In this document: positions 1 through 9,499 of the stretch, piece after piece
Layout of the letters: each line of letters starts with the position of its first letter
How positions within the stretch are numbered: position 1 is the first letter of the stretch
Assembly: GCF_046557615.1 (NCBI RefSeq)
Contig: NZ_JBKIII010000003.1
Span: 124,001 to 188,000, forward strand
From: Haloferax sp046557615
GTDB taxonomy: Archaea > Halobacteriota > Halobacteria > Halobacteriales > Haloferacaceae
DNA length: 64,000 nucleotides
Direction of reading: 5' to 3'
Notes under the pieces: model-generated
Told to the model about the DNA's origin: nothing
The model's database searches: none
The model's input: only the letters and a program-made list of their open reading frames with translations
Program-made: the position numbers and the translations under genes

Positions 1-374
1 TTCAGGTCGTCATAACCGATTCCAAGCCGTTCTGCGGTTCCCGGTGCGTAGTTCTCGACGAGGACGTCTGCTTCTTCGAGGAGGTCGAAGAACACCTCCA
101 AGGCGGCATCCGACTTGAGATTGAGTGTGAGGCTTCGCTTGTCACGATTGACGTAGTTGAACGAGCTATTCCCAACCGGAGAGGACCCACGAATCAGGTC
201 GCCACCGTTCGGGTGTTCGACTTTGATGACGTCTGCACCGAGGTCTGCGAGCAGCATCGAGCAAAACGGTCCGGCGATGATGTGGCCGAGTTCGAGTACG
301 AGTACGTCATCGAGCGGCAACGAATCCGATTTCGCGCTGGCCGTGTGTGTGTTGTCGTCGCTAACACCGTCCAT
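1..374 (-). CDS. CaiB/BaiF (class III) CoA-transferase, N-terminal part, cut by window edge
   Basis: The reading frame starts at an ATG at 374 and runs off the left edge after about 124 codons. After a short polar leader it reads LDDVLVLELGHIIAGPFCSM, then LADLGADVIKVEHP and, further on, DVLVENYAPGTAERLG, which are the characteristic N-terminal blocks of family III CoA-transferases (formyl-CoA transferase, CaiB, BaiF). Such enzymes move CoA between carboxylic acids; the catalytic Asp lies outside the window. The ATG overlaps the stop codon of the upstream ABC ATPase by one base (TAATG), so it is the last visible gene of the transporter operon and is probably translationally coupled. Coupling suggests that the imported substrate, or a product of it, is a carboxylic acid activated by CoA transfer; this is inference. 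Substrate unknown. Confidence 0.9.
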   Translation of the reverse strand, partial: MDGVSDDNTHTASAKSDSLPLDDVLVLELGHIIAGPFCSMLLADLGADVIKVEHPNGGDLIRGSSPVGNSSFNYVNRDKRSLTLNLKSDAALEVFFDLLEEADVLVENYAPGTAERLGIGYDDL

Positions 375-1516
375 TATTGACTGCTCCCAGTGGGGGCTGA
401 TTCTGCCTCTTTCGTGTGTTCGGCACCGAAGAGAATCGTCTCACCCGCTTGGTCGAAGATAAAGACGTCCGAAAAGTCGAACGAGACGTCCAATTGGTCG
501 CCTGCCGAAACGGCATCGACGTTCGCACTCACCACGTCGAACTTGCTTCCGTCGTCGAGACGGCCGTGAACGACCGACTCCGTTCCGAGTGTTTCGATGA
601 CTTCGACGTCGAGTGAGAACGAATAATCTCCGGTCGTCCCGACATCGAGATATTGGGGTCGAATTCCGAGTTTGACGTGTTCGGACTGTATTGTCTCGAT
701 ATCTGCAGGCAGCGGAACTGAGATGTCTGATCCGCTGAGTACCGTCGTCCCGCCTCCTGTCTCGACAGTACAGTCGATTACGTTCGTCGAAGGCATGCCG
801 ATGAATTGGGCGACGTAGTCCGAGTTCGGATAGTCGAACAACTGCTTTGGTGGGTCAACCTGTGCAAGTTCACCTTCCCGGAGTAAGACGACTTGGTCGC
901 TCATCGTCATCGCCTCGGTCTGGTCGTGGGTGACGTAGACGACAGTAGTATCGAGTTCTTGGTGAAGCCGCTGTATTTCGACGCGAAGGTCCGATTTGAG
1001 CTTTGCATCGAGGTCCGACATCGGTTCGTCTAAGAGGAGTACGTCCGGGTCTTGGACGAACGCACCGCCGAGCGCGACGCGTTGCTGCTGGCCGCCCGAG
1101 AGTTCGGCGGGCATCTTTTCGAGTTGTTCCTCGATTTGCAGTACTTCGGCTGCTTCGTCGATTCGTTCGTTTCGCTCGGCTGTGGGGACGCCATGAATCT
1201 TCAGTCCGTAGCCGATGTTTTCGCGGACGGACATGTGTGGATAGAGCGCAATTGACTGGAACACCATCGAGACGTTCCGTTCTTGTGGTGGGAGGTCTGT
1301 CACGTCCGTTTCGCCGAACTGAATCGACCCGGACGTTGGTGTCTCTAACCCTGCTAACATTCGGAGTGTCGTCGTCTTCCCACACCCGGACGGTCCGACG
1401 AAGGTCGTAAACGAGCCTTCGGGGATGTCGAGTGTGAGGTCATCGACGGCGACGTGTGTGTTTCCGAGGGTGCGAAACTCCTTCGTGACGGATTCGATGT
1501 GAATTTTTGTTGCCAT
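374..1516 (-). CDS. ABC importer ATPase (MalK/UgpC-like), carbohydrate-type
   Basis: 380 residues, full length for the CUT1-type ATPases. Walker A GPSGCGKTT at about 41-49, Q-loop Gln87 in VFQSIALYPHMSV, signature LSGGQQQ at about 139-145, Walker B LLLDEP at about 160-165, D-loop SDLD and switch VTHDQTEAM follow. The C-terminal 140 residues form the TOBE/OB region (LGIRPQYLDV) of MalK/UgpC proteins. It powers the two permeases encoded immediately upstream. The start ATG overlaps the preceding permease stop by one base. One small oddity: the usual ARAL/ARAI after the signature reads LGGAFV. Energy-coupling role is secure; whether the ligand is a sugar, polyol or organic acid is not. Confidence 0.95.
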   Translation of the reverse strand: MATKIHIESVTKEFRTLGNTHVAVDDLTLDIPEGSFTTFVGPSGCGKTTTLRMLAGLETPTSGSIQFGETDVTDLPPQERNVSMVFQSIALYPHMSVRENIGYGLKIHGVPTAERNERIDEAAEVLQIEEQLEKMPAELSGGQQQRVALGGAFVQDPDVLLLDEPMSDLDAKLKSDLRVEIQRLHQELDTTVVYVTHDQTEAMTMSDQVVLLREGELAQVDPPKQLFDYPNSDYVAQFIGMPSTNVIDCTVETGGGTTVLSGSDISVPLPADIETIQSEHVKLGIRPQYLDVGTTGDYSFSLDVEVIETLGTESVVHGRLDDGSKFDVVSANVDAVSAGDQLDVSFDFSDVFIFDQAGETILFGAEHTKEAESAPTGSSQ

Positions 1517-2421
1517 TATTCGAGGCCTCCAACGCTGAAGCCCTGGAGGAGGTACCGTTGTAGGAACAGTGCGATGAGGAACGGTGGAAGTGCAATGAGA
1601 AGCGAGACGGCCATGGTCTCGCCCCAGCCGATACTAACGCGGTCGAGGAAGAGCGATGCACCCACGTTGATGGTGTACATCTCGTCACGACTCATCACGA
1701 CGCGGGCCATCGTGAAGTCGTTCCACGCGACGGCGAATGCGAAGATTGCCGCGGAGATGTACCCTGGACGAGCGACGGGGAGAACGACGTCTTTGACCGT
1801 GCGCCAACGACTCGCACCACGAACCCACGCGGATTCTTCGAGCGCGATAGGGACCGTCTGGAAGTACTGCCACATGAGCCAGATGCAGAAGGGTGCTGAG
1901 ATGGCAGTGAGAGCAAGCGTCAGCGCGAAGTGACTATTGAGCAATCCGAGCGTCGAGAAGACGACGTACAGTGGAATTGCCAACACGATTGGGCTGAACA
2001 TGTAGGAGAACAGCACCGCACGCGCCGCGATGGACTTGCCAGCGAAGTCGAAGCGCGTCAGGCCGTAGCCTGCGGCCACTGCAATCGTCGTCGAGAGGAT
2101 GGTCGAACCGAGCGTGACGATGAGACTGTTGACGAAGTACCGAACGGTATCTGTCTCGGTCAGCAAGACGACGAAATTGCGTAATGCTGGTGCCGTCGGC
2201 AGTAAGTTGACGCGCCCACCAGCGAACGTTGCGGCGGGCGGTTGAATTGCGATAACTACCATGACGTACACCGGGATGATGGTGAATATCGAGATGAGAA
2301 GTGCCGTCAGGTAGACGGCGACGCGTTGGAGGCGCTTTTGGGTCTCGTGAGAGATGAGACCTCCGTTGGCTGACTTCTCACTCGACGTCGATTCGCCAGC
2401 ACTCGACTTTGAGGTCGCCAT
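1516..2421 (-). CDS. ABC importer permease, MalG/UgpE-like
   Basis: 301 residues with about six membrane segments; the first follows a polar N-terminal tail of about 30 residues. The cytoplasmic EAA loop that contacts the ATPase is visible as EESAWVRGASRWRTVKD followed by VVLPVARPG at about 200-225, the pattern of the binding-protein-dependent transport inner membrane family. It is the second of two non-identical permeases, separated from the first by a single base and overlapping the ATPase start, so both subunits and the ATPase are likely made together as a heterodimeric channel plus ATPase dimer. Confidence 0.93.
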   Translation of the reverse strand: MATSKSSAGESTSSEKSANGGLISHETQKRLQRVAVYLTALLISIFTIIPVYVMVVIAIQPPAATFAGGRVNLLPTAPALRNFVVLLTETDTVRYFVNSLIVTLGSTILSTTIAVAAGYGLTRFDFAGKSIAARAVLFSYMFSPIVLAIPLYVVFSTLGLLNSHFALTLALTAISAPFCIWLMWQYFQTVPIALEESAWVRGASRWRTVKDVVLPVARPGYISAAIFAFAVAWNDFTMARVVMSRDEMYTINVGASLFLDRVSIGWGETMAVSLLIALPPFLIALFLQRYLLQGFSVGGLE

Positions 2422-2422
2422 T

Positions 2423-3352
2423 TCAGGCCACCTCTTTCTCCGGGGTGAACGCCCGGAAGTAGACGACTGCGACGCCCGCCAGCAGGAAGAACATGATTCC
2501 CGCGAGTGCCGTCGCCAGTCCGAAGTTTACCTCGCTGAATGCGAGTTGGTAGACACGAATCGGGAGCGTCGTCGTCGCTTTCAGCGGGCCGCCGTGCGTC
2601 GAGAGGTAGATGATGTCGAACTTGTTGAACATCCAGATGCCACGGACGAGCAGGATGATGAGAATCGCCCCGCGGAGGTGCGGGAACGTGATGTCCCTGA
2701 ACGCCTGCCACGTCGAGGCACCTTCGACTCGCGCCCGTTCGTACAGGTCGGGGTCGATTGCCTGTAGTCGCGCGAGCAGGATGAAGAACGAGAAACTTGC
2801 GAACTTCCACACACTTGCGATGATGACCGCAGGCATTGCGAACTCGAGCGTGGAGAAGAACGCGATTGGCTTGTCGATGAGGCCGAGGTCAACGAGTGCC
2901 TGATTGAGAATCCCGATGTTGGGGTCCAGAATAAACTTCCACATGAATATGACGACGAGCGTCGGCAGGAGGTACGGGAAAATCATCAGCGTCCGCAAGG
3001 CGTCGCCGCCACGAATTTTCTGATTGATGACGAGTGCGAGGCCGAGGCCGATGACGAGACTTAGTCCGGTGGTCGCGACTGCGTAGACGACGCTGTTCCA
3101 GAGGAAGTCCCAGAACTCGGGTGCGCCGAGGAGTGCCGTGTAGTTACTGAAGCCGACGAACGATGGGTTTCGAATCGGCGATTCGAACAGGCTCATCCCC
3201 AACGCGTAGACGATTGGAATCGCCCACACCGCGAGGAAGAACACGAGCATCGGGACGAAACACGCCACCAGCAGGAGTGTCGTCCCGTCGAGTTCGCGTT
3301 CTCGGAGCGCAGTCTGAACCGCCGATAGCCGCGATTTGAGCGCCGTACTCAT
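2423..3352 (-). CDS. ABC importer permease, MalF/UgpA-like
   Basis: 309 residues, about six membrane helices. It begins with a polar stretch and then a hydrophobic helix (LLVACFVPMLVFFLAVWAIP), a long first extracytoplasmic loop, and later the EAA motif YERARVEGASTWQAF with DITFPHLRG at about 205-230. This is the MalF-side permease of the importer. Its ATG overlaps the stop of the binding-protein gene by four bases (ATGA), typical of translational coupling, and one base separates its stop from the next permease start. Confidence 0.93.
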   Translation of the reverse strand: MSTALKSRLSAVQTALRERELDGTTLLLVACFVPMLVFFLAVWAIPIVYALGMSLFESPIRNPSFVGFSNYTALLGAPEFWDFLWNSVVYAVATTGLSLVIGLGLALVINQKIRGGDALRTLMIFPYLLPTLVVIFMWKFILDPNIGILNQALVDLGLIDKPIAFFSTLEFAMPAVIIASVWKFASFSFFILLARLQAIDPDLYERARVEGASTWQAFRDITFPHLRGAILIILLVRGIWMFNKFDIIYLSTHGGPLKATTTLPIRVYQLAFSEVNFGLATALAGIMFFLLAGVAVVYFRAFTPEKEVA

Positions 3353-4680
3353 TGTAATCCGCGGAGTTCATCGGCCAACCAATCGACCGTCTCTTCGGGA
3401 GTTAACCCGCCGACGAGCAGTTGGTCTGCGGCTTGGCCGAAGAGTTGTTCACTGTATGCATCCGCGGCAACGATGTTCGGTGCGCCACCTTCGCCGGTTG
3501 CGAGAACTGTCGTGAACGCGTCCCAGTTGTTTCGGACGAGGTCCATGACCTCGGGGAACTGCTGGATAACCTCGTTCTCGGTGACCTCAGGCGAATCGAG
3601 TTGTTCTCGAGTCGGCGGGAACTGGAACAGCGGTGCCGAGAGGATGAAGTCGTAAAACCGCGACGATTGATTGAAGAATTCGACGAATGCCTGTGCGCCT
3701 TCGGTGTTCTGCCCGTCGTTGCGGACGAGGTGACCTTCCATGTAAGCCCACCACTTGTCCTGTCCGGACCCGCTCGGTACTGGGAAACCCATCGGACTGA
3801 GTTTCTCGACGAGGTCAGGTCGGTTGGCTTGAATCGTCAGCACGGGTAGCCCCCCGACGCTGGCGATGGCCGCGGCGTTCTCCTGCTGGAGTGCGCCGAT
3901 TGCGTCGCCCCAACCCCACCCTGAGCCGTTCGGTGAACTCTCTGCCATCGACTGAATCCATTCGAACGTCTCGATTGCAGCGTCTCGGTTCCCGTCGGAG
4001 TCGAGCATCACTTCGATATCGTCCGACGGGCCACCGTAGACATCCACGTCGTTCTGCCAGAGGTACTGTGTCATCTGGGTGTCGGCGTTGTTCGTCTGTC
4101 CCGATTGGACGACGTAGCCCTCCATGGACCCTTCGGCAGACACTTCGGCTGCTGCTTCGGCCCACTCACTCCACGACGACGGTTTCTCGGTGTAGATGTC
4201 GTTACGGTACCACGCCATCAACGGTTCGACCATCGCCGCGGCAAAGTAGGAGTCGCCACCCACGTTGACGGGGTCTGGTAAGTCGTTATCTTCCACTGCG
4301 CCCGTCACGGGTGCCAACACACCGTCTCGTTGCAGTCTGTACGCGTCTGTCGATGTGTCGAAAAGAAGGTCCGGTGGGTTTCCAGCGGCCACCATCTTCT
4401 GCATCTCGGCGTCTGAGGAGGTTCCTTTCGCCGTGTAAATCATCTCCACTGTGTGGTCTGTCTCCTCTTCGAATTCGGCGATGATTTCGTCCATCACTTC
4501 CTTCGAATCACCACGGTCTGAGAGGTATCGAATCGGTTCGTTCGAGCCACCAGAACCGCCACCGAGACATCCTGCTGTTGTCACCGCCGCCGCACTACCG
4601 ACCGCTGTTAGAAATCGTCGCCGTGACGTTCTCGATTGCTTTGATTTCCCACCACGTGATTGTTTGGTGCTGTCTGTCAT
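3349..4680 (-). CDS. Extracellular solute-binding lipoprotein of ABC importer (family 1 type)
   Basis: 443 residues from the ATG at 4680. A twin-arginine signal (SRRRFLTAVGSAAA, residues 19-32) precedes a lipobox TAGC with Cys38 and a glycine/serine-rich linker, so it is exported by Tat and lipid-anchored. The mature part resembles MalE/UgpB-type binding proteins (IIAEFEEETDHTVEMIYT; WNDV-type repeats; YMEGHLVRNDG). A longer reading from a GTG at 4716 exists, but the ATG gives a normal haloarchaeal Tat leader. It is the first gene of the minus-strand importer operon and would set its specificity. The ligand cannot be read from sequence. Confidence 0.92.
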   Translation of the reverse strand: MTDSTKQSRGGKSKQSRTSRRRFLTAVGSAAAVTTAGCLGGGSGGSNEPIRYLSDRGDSKEVMDEIIAEFEEETDHTVEMIYTAKGTSSDAEMQKMVAAGNPPDLLFDTSTDAYRLQRDGVLAPVTGAVEDNDLPDPVNVGGDSYFAAAMVEPLMAWYRNDIYTEKPSSWSEWAEAAAEVSAEGSMEGYVVQSGQTNNADTQMTQYLWQNDVDVYGGPSDDIEVMLDSDGNRDAAIETFEWIQSMAESSPNGSGWGWGDAIGALQQENAAAIASVGGLPVLTIQANRPDLVEKLSPMGFPVPSGSGQDKWWAYMEGHLVRNDGQNTEGAQAFVEFFNQSSRFYDFILSAPLFQFPPTREQLDSPEVTENEVIQQFPEVMDLVRNNWDAFTTVLATGEGGAPNIVAADAYSEQLFGQAADQLLVGGLTPEETVDWLADELRGLQ

Positions 4681-4740
4681 GGTAATTGCAAACAAATGTA
4701 CACCGGTATACGACACGTGAATGGTGCCTACCCTTGTTGG

Positions 4741-4753
4741 CTTTTTATAAGCG
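4741..4753 (-). promoter_or_regulatory. Probable TATA box of the importer operon
   Basis: On the minus strand the sequence reads CGCTTATAAAAAG, a good archaeal box A. Transcription would start about 25 bases downstream near 4720, leaving a leader of about 40 bases before the ATG at 4680, or a nearly leaderless transcript if the GTG at 4716 were used. Confidence 0.55.
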
Positions 4754-4857
4754 AATATCTAGAATAACAGTCTATTTTAGGAGTGTAAGGGGTCTCAGCC
4801 GCAATCCGTAGACGCGGCTATGGTGTCTTTTTCTTCCTGTGTTTCGGCCAGCCTTCG

Positions 4858-5496
4858 CTACACCTGGTCTGGTTTCGTTCGCGTCGTCGCATCAGCAAGT
4901 GCATCGCTGAGAAGTTTTTTCTCAGCCTTTCGCAGGTGTTCTAATACGGTTGGGCGGGTCAGGTCGAACTCGGCAGCAATCGCCTCGACGGTGGTTCTGC
5001 GTGGCCAGTCGAAGTAGCCGTGTTCGAGCGCGTATCCGATGACTTCTGCCTGTCGCGCTGAGAGTCGTGTCGAGGGCGCAGAGAACGGCTTCAACTTCCG
5101 GAGTTCGACCGTTCCAAGTTTTCGAAATTCCGAGATAATCGTCTTGAGGTCTTCTCGCCTGAAGACGACGATATCGAACACGCGCGAGGTTCCGTAAAAC
5201 TGACTCATCCGTTGGAGTCGTGCGTGATTCTCTCGAATTATCGGCAATGCTCCGGAGGACTGCTTCGTAATCAGGAGTTGGTCGTCGCCGACGAACTCGA
5301 CGTCCGTGACGACGTCACTCGTTTCGAGTAGTGCTGCCATCTCGTTGCGGTTGTCGCCTGCGCTCACGACGAATCGGATGTCGTGATCACCGAGAACCTC
5401 ACAGTTCGTCACGATAACTGGTCCGTTCGTAAGACTGCTCACCTCTGAAAGGATGAAATCTTCACGCAACTCCAAGAGAATCGTCGCCCGAAGCAT
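4858..5496 (-). CDS. HTH_10 (bacterio-opsin-activator type) transcription regulator
   Basis: 212 residues. The last 60 residues (STRLSARQAEVIGYALEHGY, then FDWPRRTTVEAIAAEFDLTR and PTVLEHLRKAEKKLL) are the HTH_10 DNA-binding domain found in haloarchaeal Bat-like regulators. The first 140 residues form the small alpha/beta region usual for short members of this family and probably sense a ligand. It lies about 180 bases upstream of, and in the same direction as, the importer operon, which makes local control of that operon the simplest guess; the sequence does not prove it. Confidence 0.88.
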   Translation of the reverse strand: MLRATILLELREDFILSEVSSLTNGPVIVTNCEVLGDHDIRFVVSAGDNRNEMAALLETSDVVTDVEFVGDDQLLITKQSSGALPIIRENHARLQRMSQFYGTSRVFDIVVFRREDLKTIISEFRKLGTVELRKLKPFSAPSTRLSARQAEVIGYALEHGYFDWPRRTTVEAIAAEFDLTRPTVLEHLRKAEKKLLSDALADATTRTKPDQV

Positions 5497-5670
5497 CGCT
5501 ACGTGCCCCTAAAACAGACTGTGTCTTCCCTTGTCTTGTCTGTACAACTCATACGCTCGGTACCGGTTCTGTAGGACGCTCCCCCATAATAACTGTGACC
5601 ACATGCCACCCATGTTCTCCATACCTCCCAATCGTTCACCAAACCTGTTTGACACGTAGTTTCATCAGGA

Positions 5671-5916
5671 ATGGCTACGAACCTGCGTGTACTGAACGCC
5701 ATGCACCCAACGCGGAACAAACATACACCGCTTTCGCCTTCCGCGAAACGAGCATACGGTTTCCTGAAATCAGTCGTCGAACAGCACGACGACGGAATCC
5801 CTGCGACGACTGCACGTTCGAGATTGCAGTCTGCCGACGGCGTTACTGATTGTCTCGCAGAACTCTTGGAGAAAGGCTATCTGTACGAAGTTGGCGATAC
5901 AATCTACGTAACCTAA
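5671..5916 (+). CDS. Small winged-helix-like protein
   Basis: 81 residues from ATG 5671; an internal ATG at 5701 would give 71. The segment KRAYGFLKSVVEQHDDGIPA followed by TTARSRLQSADGVTDCLAEL and LLEKGYLYEVGDTIYVT has the helix-helix-helix then beta-hairpin pattern of a lone winged-helix domain, common among small haloarchaeal proteins. It has no partner domain and no operon partner: the next gene starts 110 bases away. Function unknown; it could bind DNA. Confidence 0.6.
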   Translation: MATNLRVLNAMHPTRNKHTPLSPSAKRAYGFLKSVVEQHDDGIPATTARSRLQSADGVTDCLAELLEKGYLYEVGDTIYVT

Positions 5917-6026
5917 CAGTCGCACAGTGGGTTCACCGGGGACGACTCCCGGGTATGACTCCTGAGGCTGGCCTATCTCCGCCTTCCCAACGCTTTTCGT
6001 TCGATTCGCCGTACACCAAGGCGATT

Positions 6027-7037
6027 ATGACTTCGACCGAAGACGTAGAGTTAGGATTTGTCCCACTCGGTGAGACTGGTCTCCAGACGAGTGAACTCCA
6101 GTTCGGAACGTGGCGGTTCGGCAAGAAGACCGAAGAAGGGAACGTCGAAATCGACGAACAACGCGCCCACGAGTTGCTCGACGCCTACGAGGCCGCGGGT
6201 GGTCGCTTTATCGACACCGCGGACGTGTATGGTCTCGGCAAAAGCGAGGAGTGGATTGGCGAATGGCTCTCTGAGCGCGACCGCGAACGATTCACGATTG
6301 CCTCCAAAATTTACTGGGAGATTCGACGCGGAGACCCGAACAGCATCGGGACGAACCGAAAGAACATCCGTCACCGAATCGACGCCCTCCTCGACCGTCT
6401 CGATACCGACTACGTCGACATCCTCTACATCCACCGCTGGGACGACGATACACCCACCCGCGAGATGATGAAGACGCTCAACGGACTCGTCGAAGACGGG
6501 AAAGTACACTATCTCGGTGCATCGACACTACGGCCTGATGCGTGGAAAATCGCAAAGGCGAACGAAATCGCCCGCGAAAATGGCTGGGAACCGTTCACCG
6601 TCTCACAACCCCGGTACAACCTCGTGAACCGCGAAATCGAGGGCGACTACCTCGAAATGACTCGGTCCTACGGAATTGCGGTCTGTCCGTGGAGTCCACT
6701 TGGCCAAGGCTTCCTGACTGGGAAGTACTCTCGTGAAGAGGGGCTGACTGGTGAATCCCGGGCCGCCGAATCGAGTCGATTCGAGAAAGGCTATCTCACC
6801 GAAGAGAACTTCGACGTACACGACGTCCTCGACGAAGTTGCCGACGAAGTAGACGCTTCCCCTGCACAGACTGCACTCGCGTGGTTGATGCATCGCGATG
6901 GTGTCACTGCACCTATCGTCGGCGCTCGGACGACCGACCAACTCGAAGAGAATCTCGCGGCAGCGACGATCGAACTCTCAGACGAACAAGTCGCGCGGTT
7001 GACCGACGCAAAGCCTGACCCGTACGCAGGGCTGTAA
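6027..7037 (+). CDS. Aldo/keto reductase
   Basis: 336 residues from the ATG at 6027; the open frame extends further upstream, but the family begins around GFVPLGETGLQTSEL, which fits this start. The catalytic tetrad is visible: Asp and Tyr in FIDTADVYGLGKSE, Lys in TIASKIYW and His in DILYIHRWDDDTP. The C-terminal GARTTDQLEENLAA is the usual NADP(H)-phosphate binding segment of AKR enzymes. It would reduce aldehydes or ketones with NADPH in the cytoplasm. It appears monocistronic; the physiological substrate is unknown. Confidence 0.92.
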   Translation: MTSTEDVELGFVPLGETGLQTSELQFGTWRFGKKTEEGNVEIDEQRAHELLDAYEAAGGRFIDTADVYGLGKSEEWIGEWLSERDRERFTIASKIYWEIRRGDPNSIGTNRKNIRHRIDALLDRLDTDYVDILYIHRWDDDTPTREMMKTLNGLVEDGKVHYLGASTLRPDAWKIAKANEIARENGWEPFTVSQPRYNLVNREIEGDYLEMTRSYGIAVCPWSPLGQGFLTGKYSREEGLTGESRAAESSRFEKGYLTEENFDVHDVLDEVADEVDASPAQTALAWLMHRDGVTAPIVGARTTDQLEENLAAATIELSDEQVARLTDAKPDPYAGL

Positions 7038-7096
7038 GCGTCACTCATCAACTCGTGGTATAGGCTTCGAGATGTCTTCACTGGTCTCGAAATGTG

Positions 7097-9238
7097 CTAC
7101 TTGGCCTCGAACGCTTTTGAATCAGTGTTGTACTGTAACCCCGAACTACCATCTGTTTGCTTCTCACTTCCTGCTCTCTCAGACTCTGGGACTGCGTGAA
7201 GGAGACGGAGTGTTACGATGCTCCCTTTGGGTTCGTTGTCACGGATTTGGAGTTCACCTTCCATCTGGGTTGCAACCCAGTGGACGAGCCACAGGCCGAT
7301 TCCGTTGGCGTGTTCGAGCGGAGTTTCGGTTCCAGTCTCCAATGCTCGGCGCTCACTCTCCGGGATTCCCGGCCCGTTGTCGGCAACGCGGATGTCCACG
7401 TACTGTGCCCCTTGTTCTGAGACAGATTCGACGGTCACACAGATTTCTGGGGTCTCCTCGTCAGAGTGCTTAAGCGCGTTTTCCATCAGGTTGTCAAATG
7501 CAACAGGGAGCAATCGACCTGCAAGTGCGTACGTCTCGGGTTGAATTTCGGTCGTCAGTTCGACTTCTGGGTTGCTGGCCGATGTTTCCGTGACGTGCTG
7601 ATTTACGAGTATGGAGACGTTCGTCACGGTTGCGGTTTTTCCGGCACGGATGGTCTTCTCGATTTGGCGTGCGTGGTTGCTCAGATCCGTGAGTTCTCTC
7701 GATTTATTCAGGACGATACTGAGATAGTGTTCTAACTCTGGGTCTTCGATCGTCTCTCGAACGAGAGACGTGTACCCATCGATAACGGTGAGGTCGTTTC
7801 TAAGGTCGTGGCGAAGGACACGATTGAGGACTTCGAGTCGCTGCTGGTCGAGTTTCTTCTCTGTGATCTCTCTGACCGAGACGACCATCCCCTGTATCGC
7901 TGGGTCGTCGAAGTGATTTTCACCGACGCTCTCGATGTGACGCCACGACCCATCTTGGTGCTGGATACGGTACTCCACCAGCGGTGTTTGGTCCGTCTGC
8001 TTTCCCTTCGTGAACGCTGTGTAGGTCTCTTTTCGGTCGTCAGGGTGGATGATATCGAAGATGTTTATTCCACACGCTCTCTCCGGGTCGTATCCCAGCA
8101 CATCGGCAAGGGACGGGCTGACGTAGGTAATAACGCCCTCCTCGTCGATGATTGCGACGACGTTCGTCGTCTTCTCGATGAGTGCCTGAAAGCGACGTTG
8201 GGCGGTGTGCCGTTCGGTGATATCCGAAATGTGAACGACACAGCCGACCGGCTCTTCGTGTCCTGCGTTGATGTGCGAGATACTCACGTCGAAGAACTGT
8301 GTGGAGTCTACAGATTCGATAATTACCTCCGAGGTTCCATCGCTCACCTCCGCCATTTGGGTACTTCCTGCTGGCCAAACCGCTTCAAAAGGTGCGCCAA
8401 TAGAGGCTGTTTTGGTAGTATCGAATAACGCTGTTGCCGCAGGGTTCAAATCCACAACCTCGTGGGACGTATCCAGCACGACCATCGCATCTTCCATCTC
8501 TTCTATGACACGATTTCGACCAATCGACCCTAAATCGAGAAACCGGTAGTGGTAGAGTGCCCACCCGATAACGACTGTCGTGAATGCGAACGAAACTGGC
8601 GTCAAATCGACTGGCGTCGAGGTCACGAACCCACTTGCCGTCAAAAAACTGACTATAAATGGAATCACACCTGCGACCAGCAAGAGGATTGATTGTCTTC
8701 GGTCTGCGCCGGATTTTATCCACGCATATCGTAGTAATGCTCCGGCCGCGACGATGTCCAATATGAACGTATAAACAAGAAATAGAATCAGTAATGGACC
8801 GGGGTCTGCGGTCAGCACTGGGATGGTTCCGGTGGCGTCGAACCCGGAGTTCTCGTACACGAGGCCGTGATAGTTGTTCGTCAACACCCCGACAAACGAG
8901 AGTATCGGGAGGGCGGCGAAAAGCACGACACGCAGCCCATCTAATCGATGAATCCAGCCGGTGTATCGGAAGACGAACAACGGCCAGCTAATCGACATTA
9001 GTACGACGCCTGCGAGTACGATAATACCCCAGAATACGAACCATTGCTGGCTAGTTTGGGTTAACTGAAATGCGTAGCCAAGTGCCCACAGCGTAGCGGC
9101 AACGGCAACTCCCAAGAAGGGGACCAGTGCGGGTGAATCTAACTCGCGTCGACGTGAGAAGATGAACGTCCCCTGAATGAGCGCAACCACGCCTGCAAAG
9201 AGGAGCGGAATCAGGTAGACGTTCATCTGGGGTGACAT
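7097..9238 (-). CDS. Sensor histidine kinase, 7TM - PAS - PAS - kinase
   Basis: 713 residues. Residues 1-235 hold seven hydrophobic helices of the haloarchaeal N-terminal 7TM sensor type. A first PAS-like domain covers about 245-345 (AMVVLDTSHEVVDLNPAATA), a second about 350-460 (VAIIDEEGVITYVSPSLADV; PAC part EYRIQHQDGSWRHIES). The phospho-acceptor is His477 in NRVLRHDLRNDLTV. The ATPase part shows an N box DNLMENALKHSD and a G box DNGPGIPESER with GIGLWLVHW. No response regulator lies next to it. It probably senses a membrane or redox/ligand signal; which one cannot be told. Confidence 0.95.
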   Translation of the reverse strand: MSPQMNVYLIPLLFAGVVALIQGTFIFSRRRELDSPALVPFLGVAVAATLWALGYAFQLTQTSQQWFVFWGIIVLAGVVLMSISWPLFVFRYTGWIHRLDGLRVVLFAALPILSFVGVLTNNYHGLVYENSGFDATGTIPVLTADPGPLLILFLVYTFILDIVAAGALLRYAWIKSGADRRQSILLLVAGVIPFIVSFLTASGFVTSTPVDLTPVSFAFTTVVIGWALYHYRFLDLGSIGRNRVIEEMEDAMVVLDTSHEVVDLNPAATALFDTTKTASIGAPFEAVWPAGSTQMAEVSDGTSEVIIESVDSTQFFDVSISHINAGHEEPVGCVVHISDITERHTAQRRFQALIEKTTNVVAIIDEEGVITYVSPSLADVLGYDPERACGINIFDIIHPDDRKETYTAFTKGKQTDQTPLVEYRIQHQDGSWRHIESVGENHFDDPAIQGMVVSVREITEKKLDQQRLEVLNRVLRHDLRNDLTVIDGYTSLVRETIEDPELEHYLSIVLNKSRELTDLSNHARQIEKTIRAGKTATVTNVSILVNQHVTETSASNPEVELTTEIQPETYALAGRLLPVAFDNLMENALKHSDEETPEICVTVESVSEQGAQYVDIRVADNGPGIPESERRALETGTETPLEHANGIGLWLVHWVATQMEGELQIRDNEPKGSIVTLRLLHAVPESERAGSEKQTDGSSGLQYNTDSKAFEAK

Positions 9239-9499
9239 CGATACCGAGATTAATTAATTTTAAATATCATAAAACCATTGATTGTTAATGCGTGTGACAT
9301 GTGTTCTCTGTAGTGTCATTATTAGGCTCTATCTCGCCTATATCTGTGAACAATTCGGCTCTGAACTAGTTACTAAATAATTACAATACTGCCGAAAATC
9401 AAATCCTGATACTGGAGATTATCACGTGCTGATTCCATTAATGTATTCTAAACAACACCTTCTACACGCCTACCGCGAGACGAGACACCTGACGATTAT

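Noticed and set aside
4785..4805. GGGGTCTCA segment resembling one arm of the palindrome at 62836
   Set aside because: Only nine bases match and the complementary arm is missing, so it is not a copy of the site.
8437..8455. tRNA T-loop-like sequence (GGGTTCAAATCC)
   Set aside because: It lies inside the 7TM-PAS kinase frame (Asn-Pro-Ala codons on the minus strand) and no acceptor stem or anticodon arm can be built around it.
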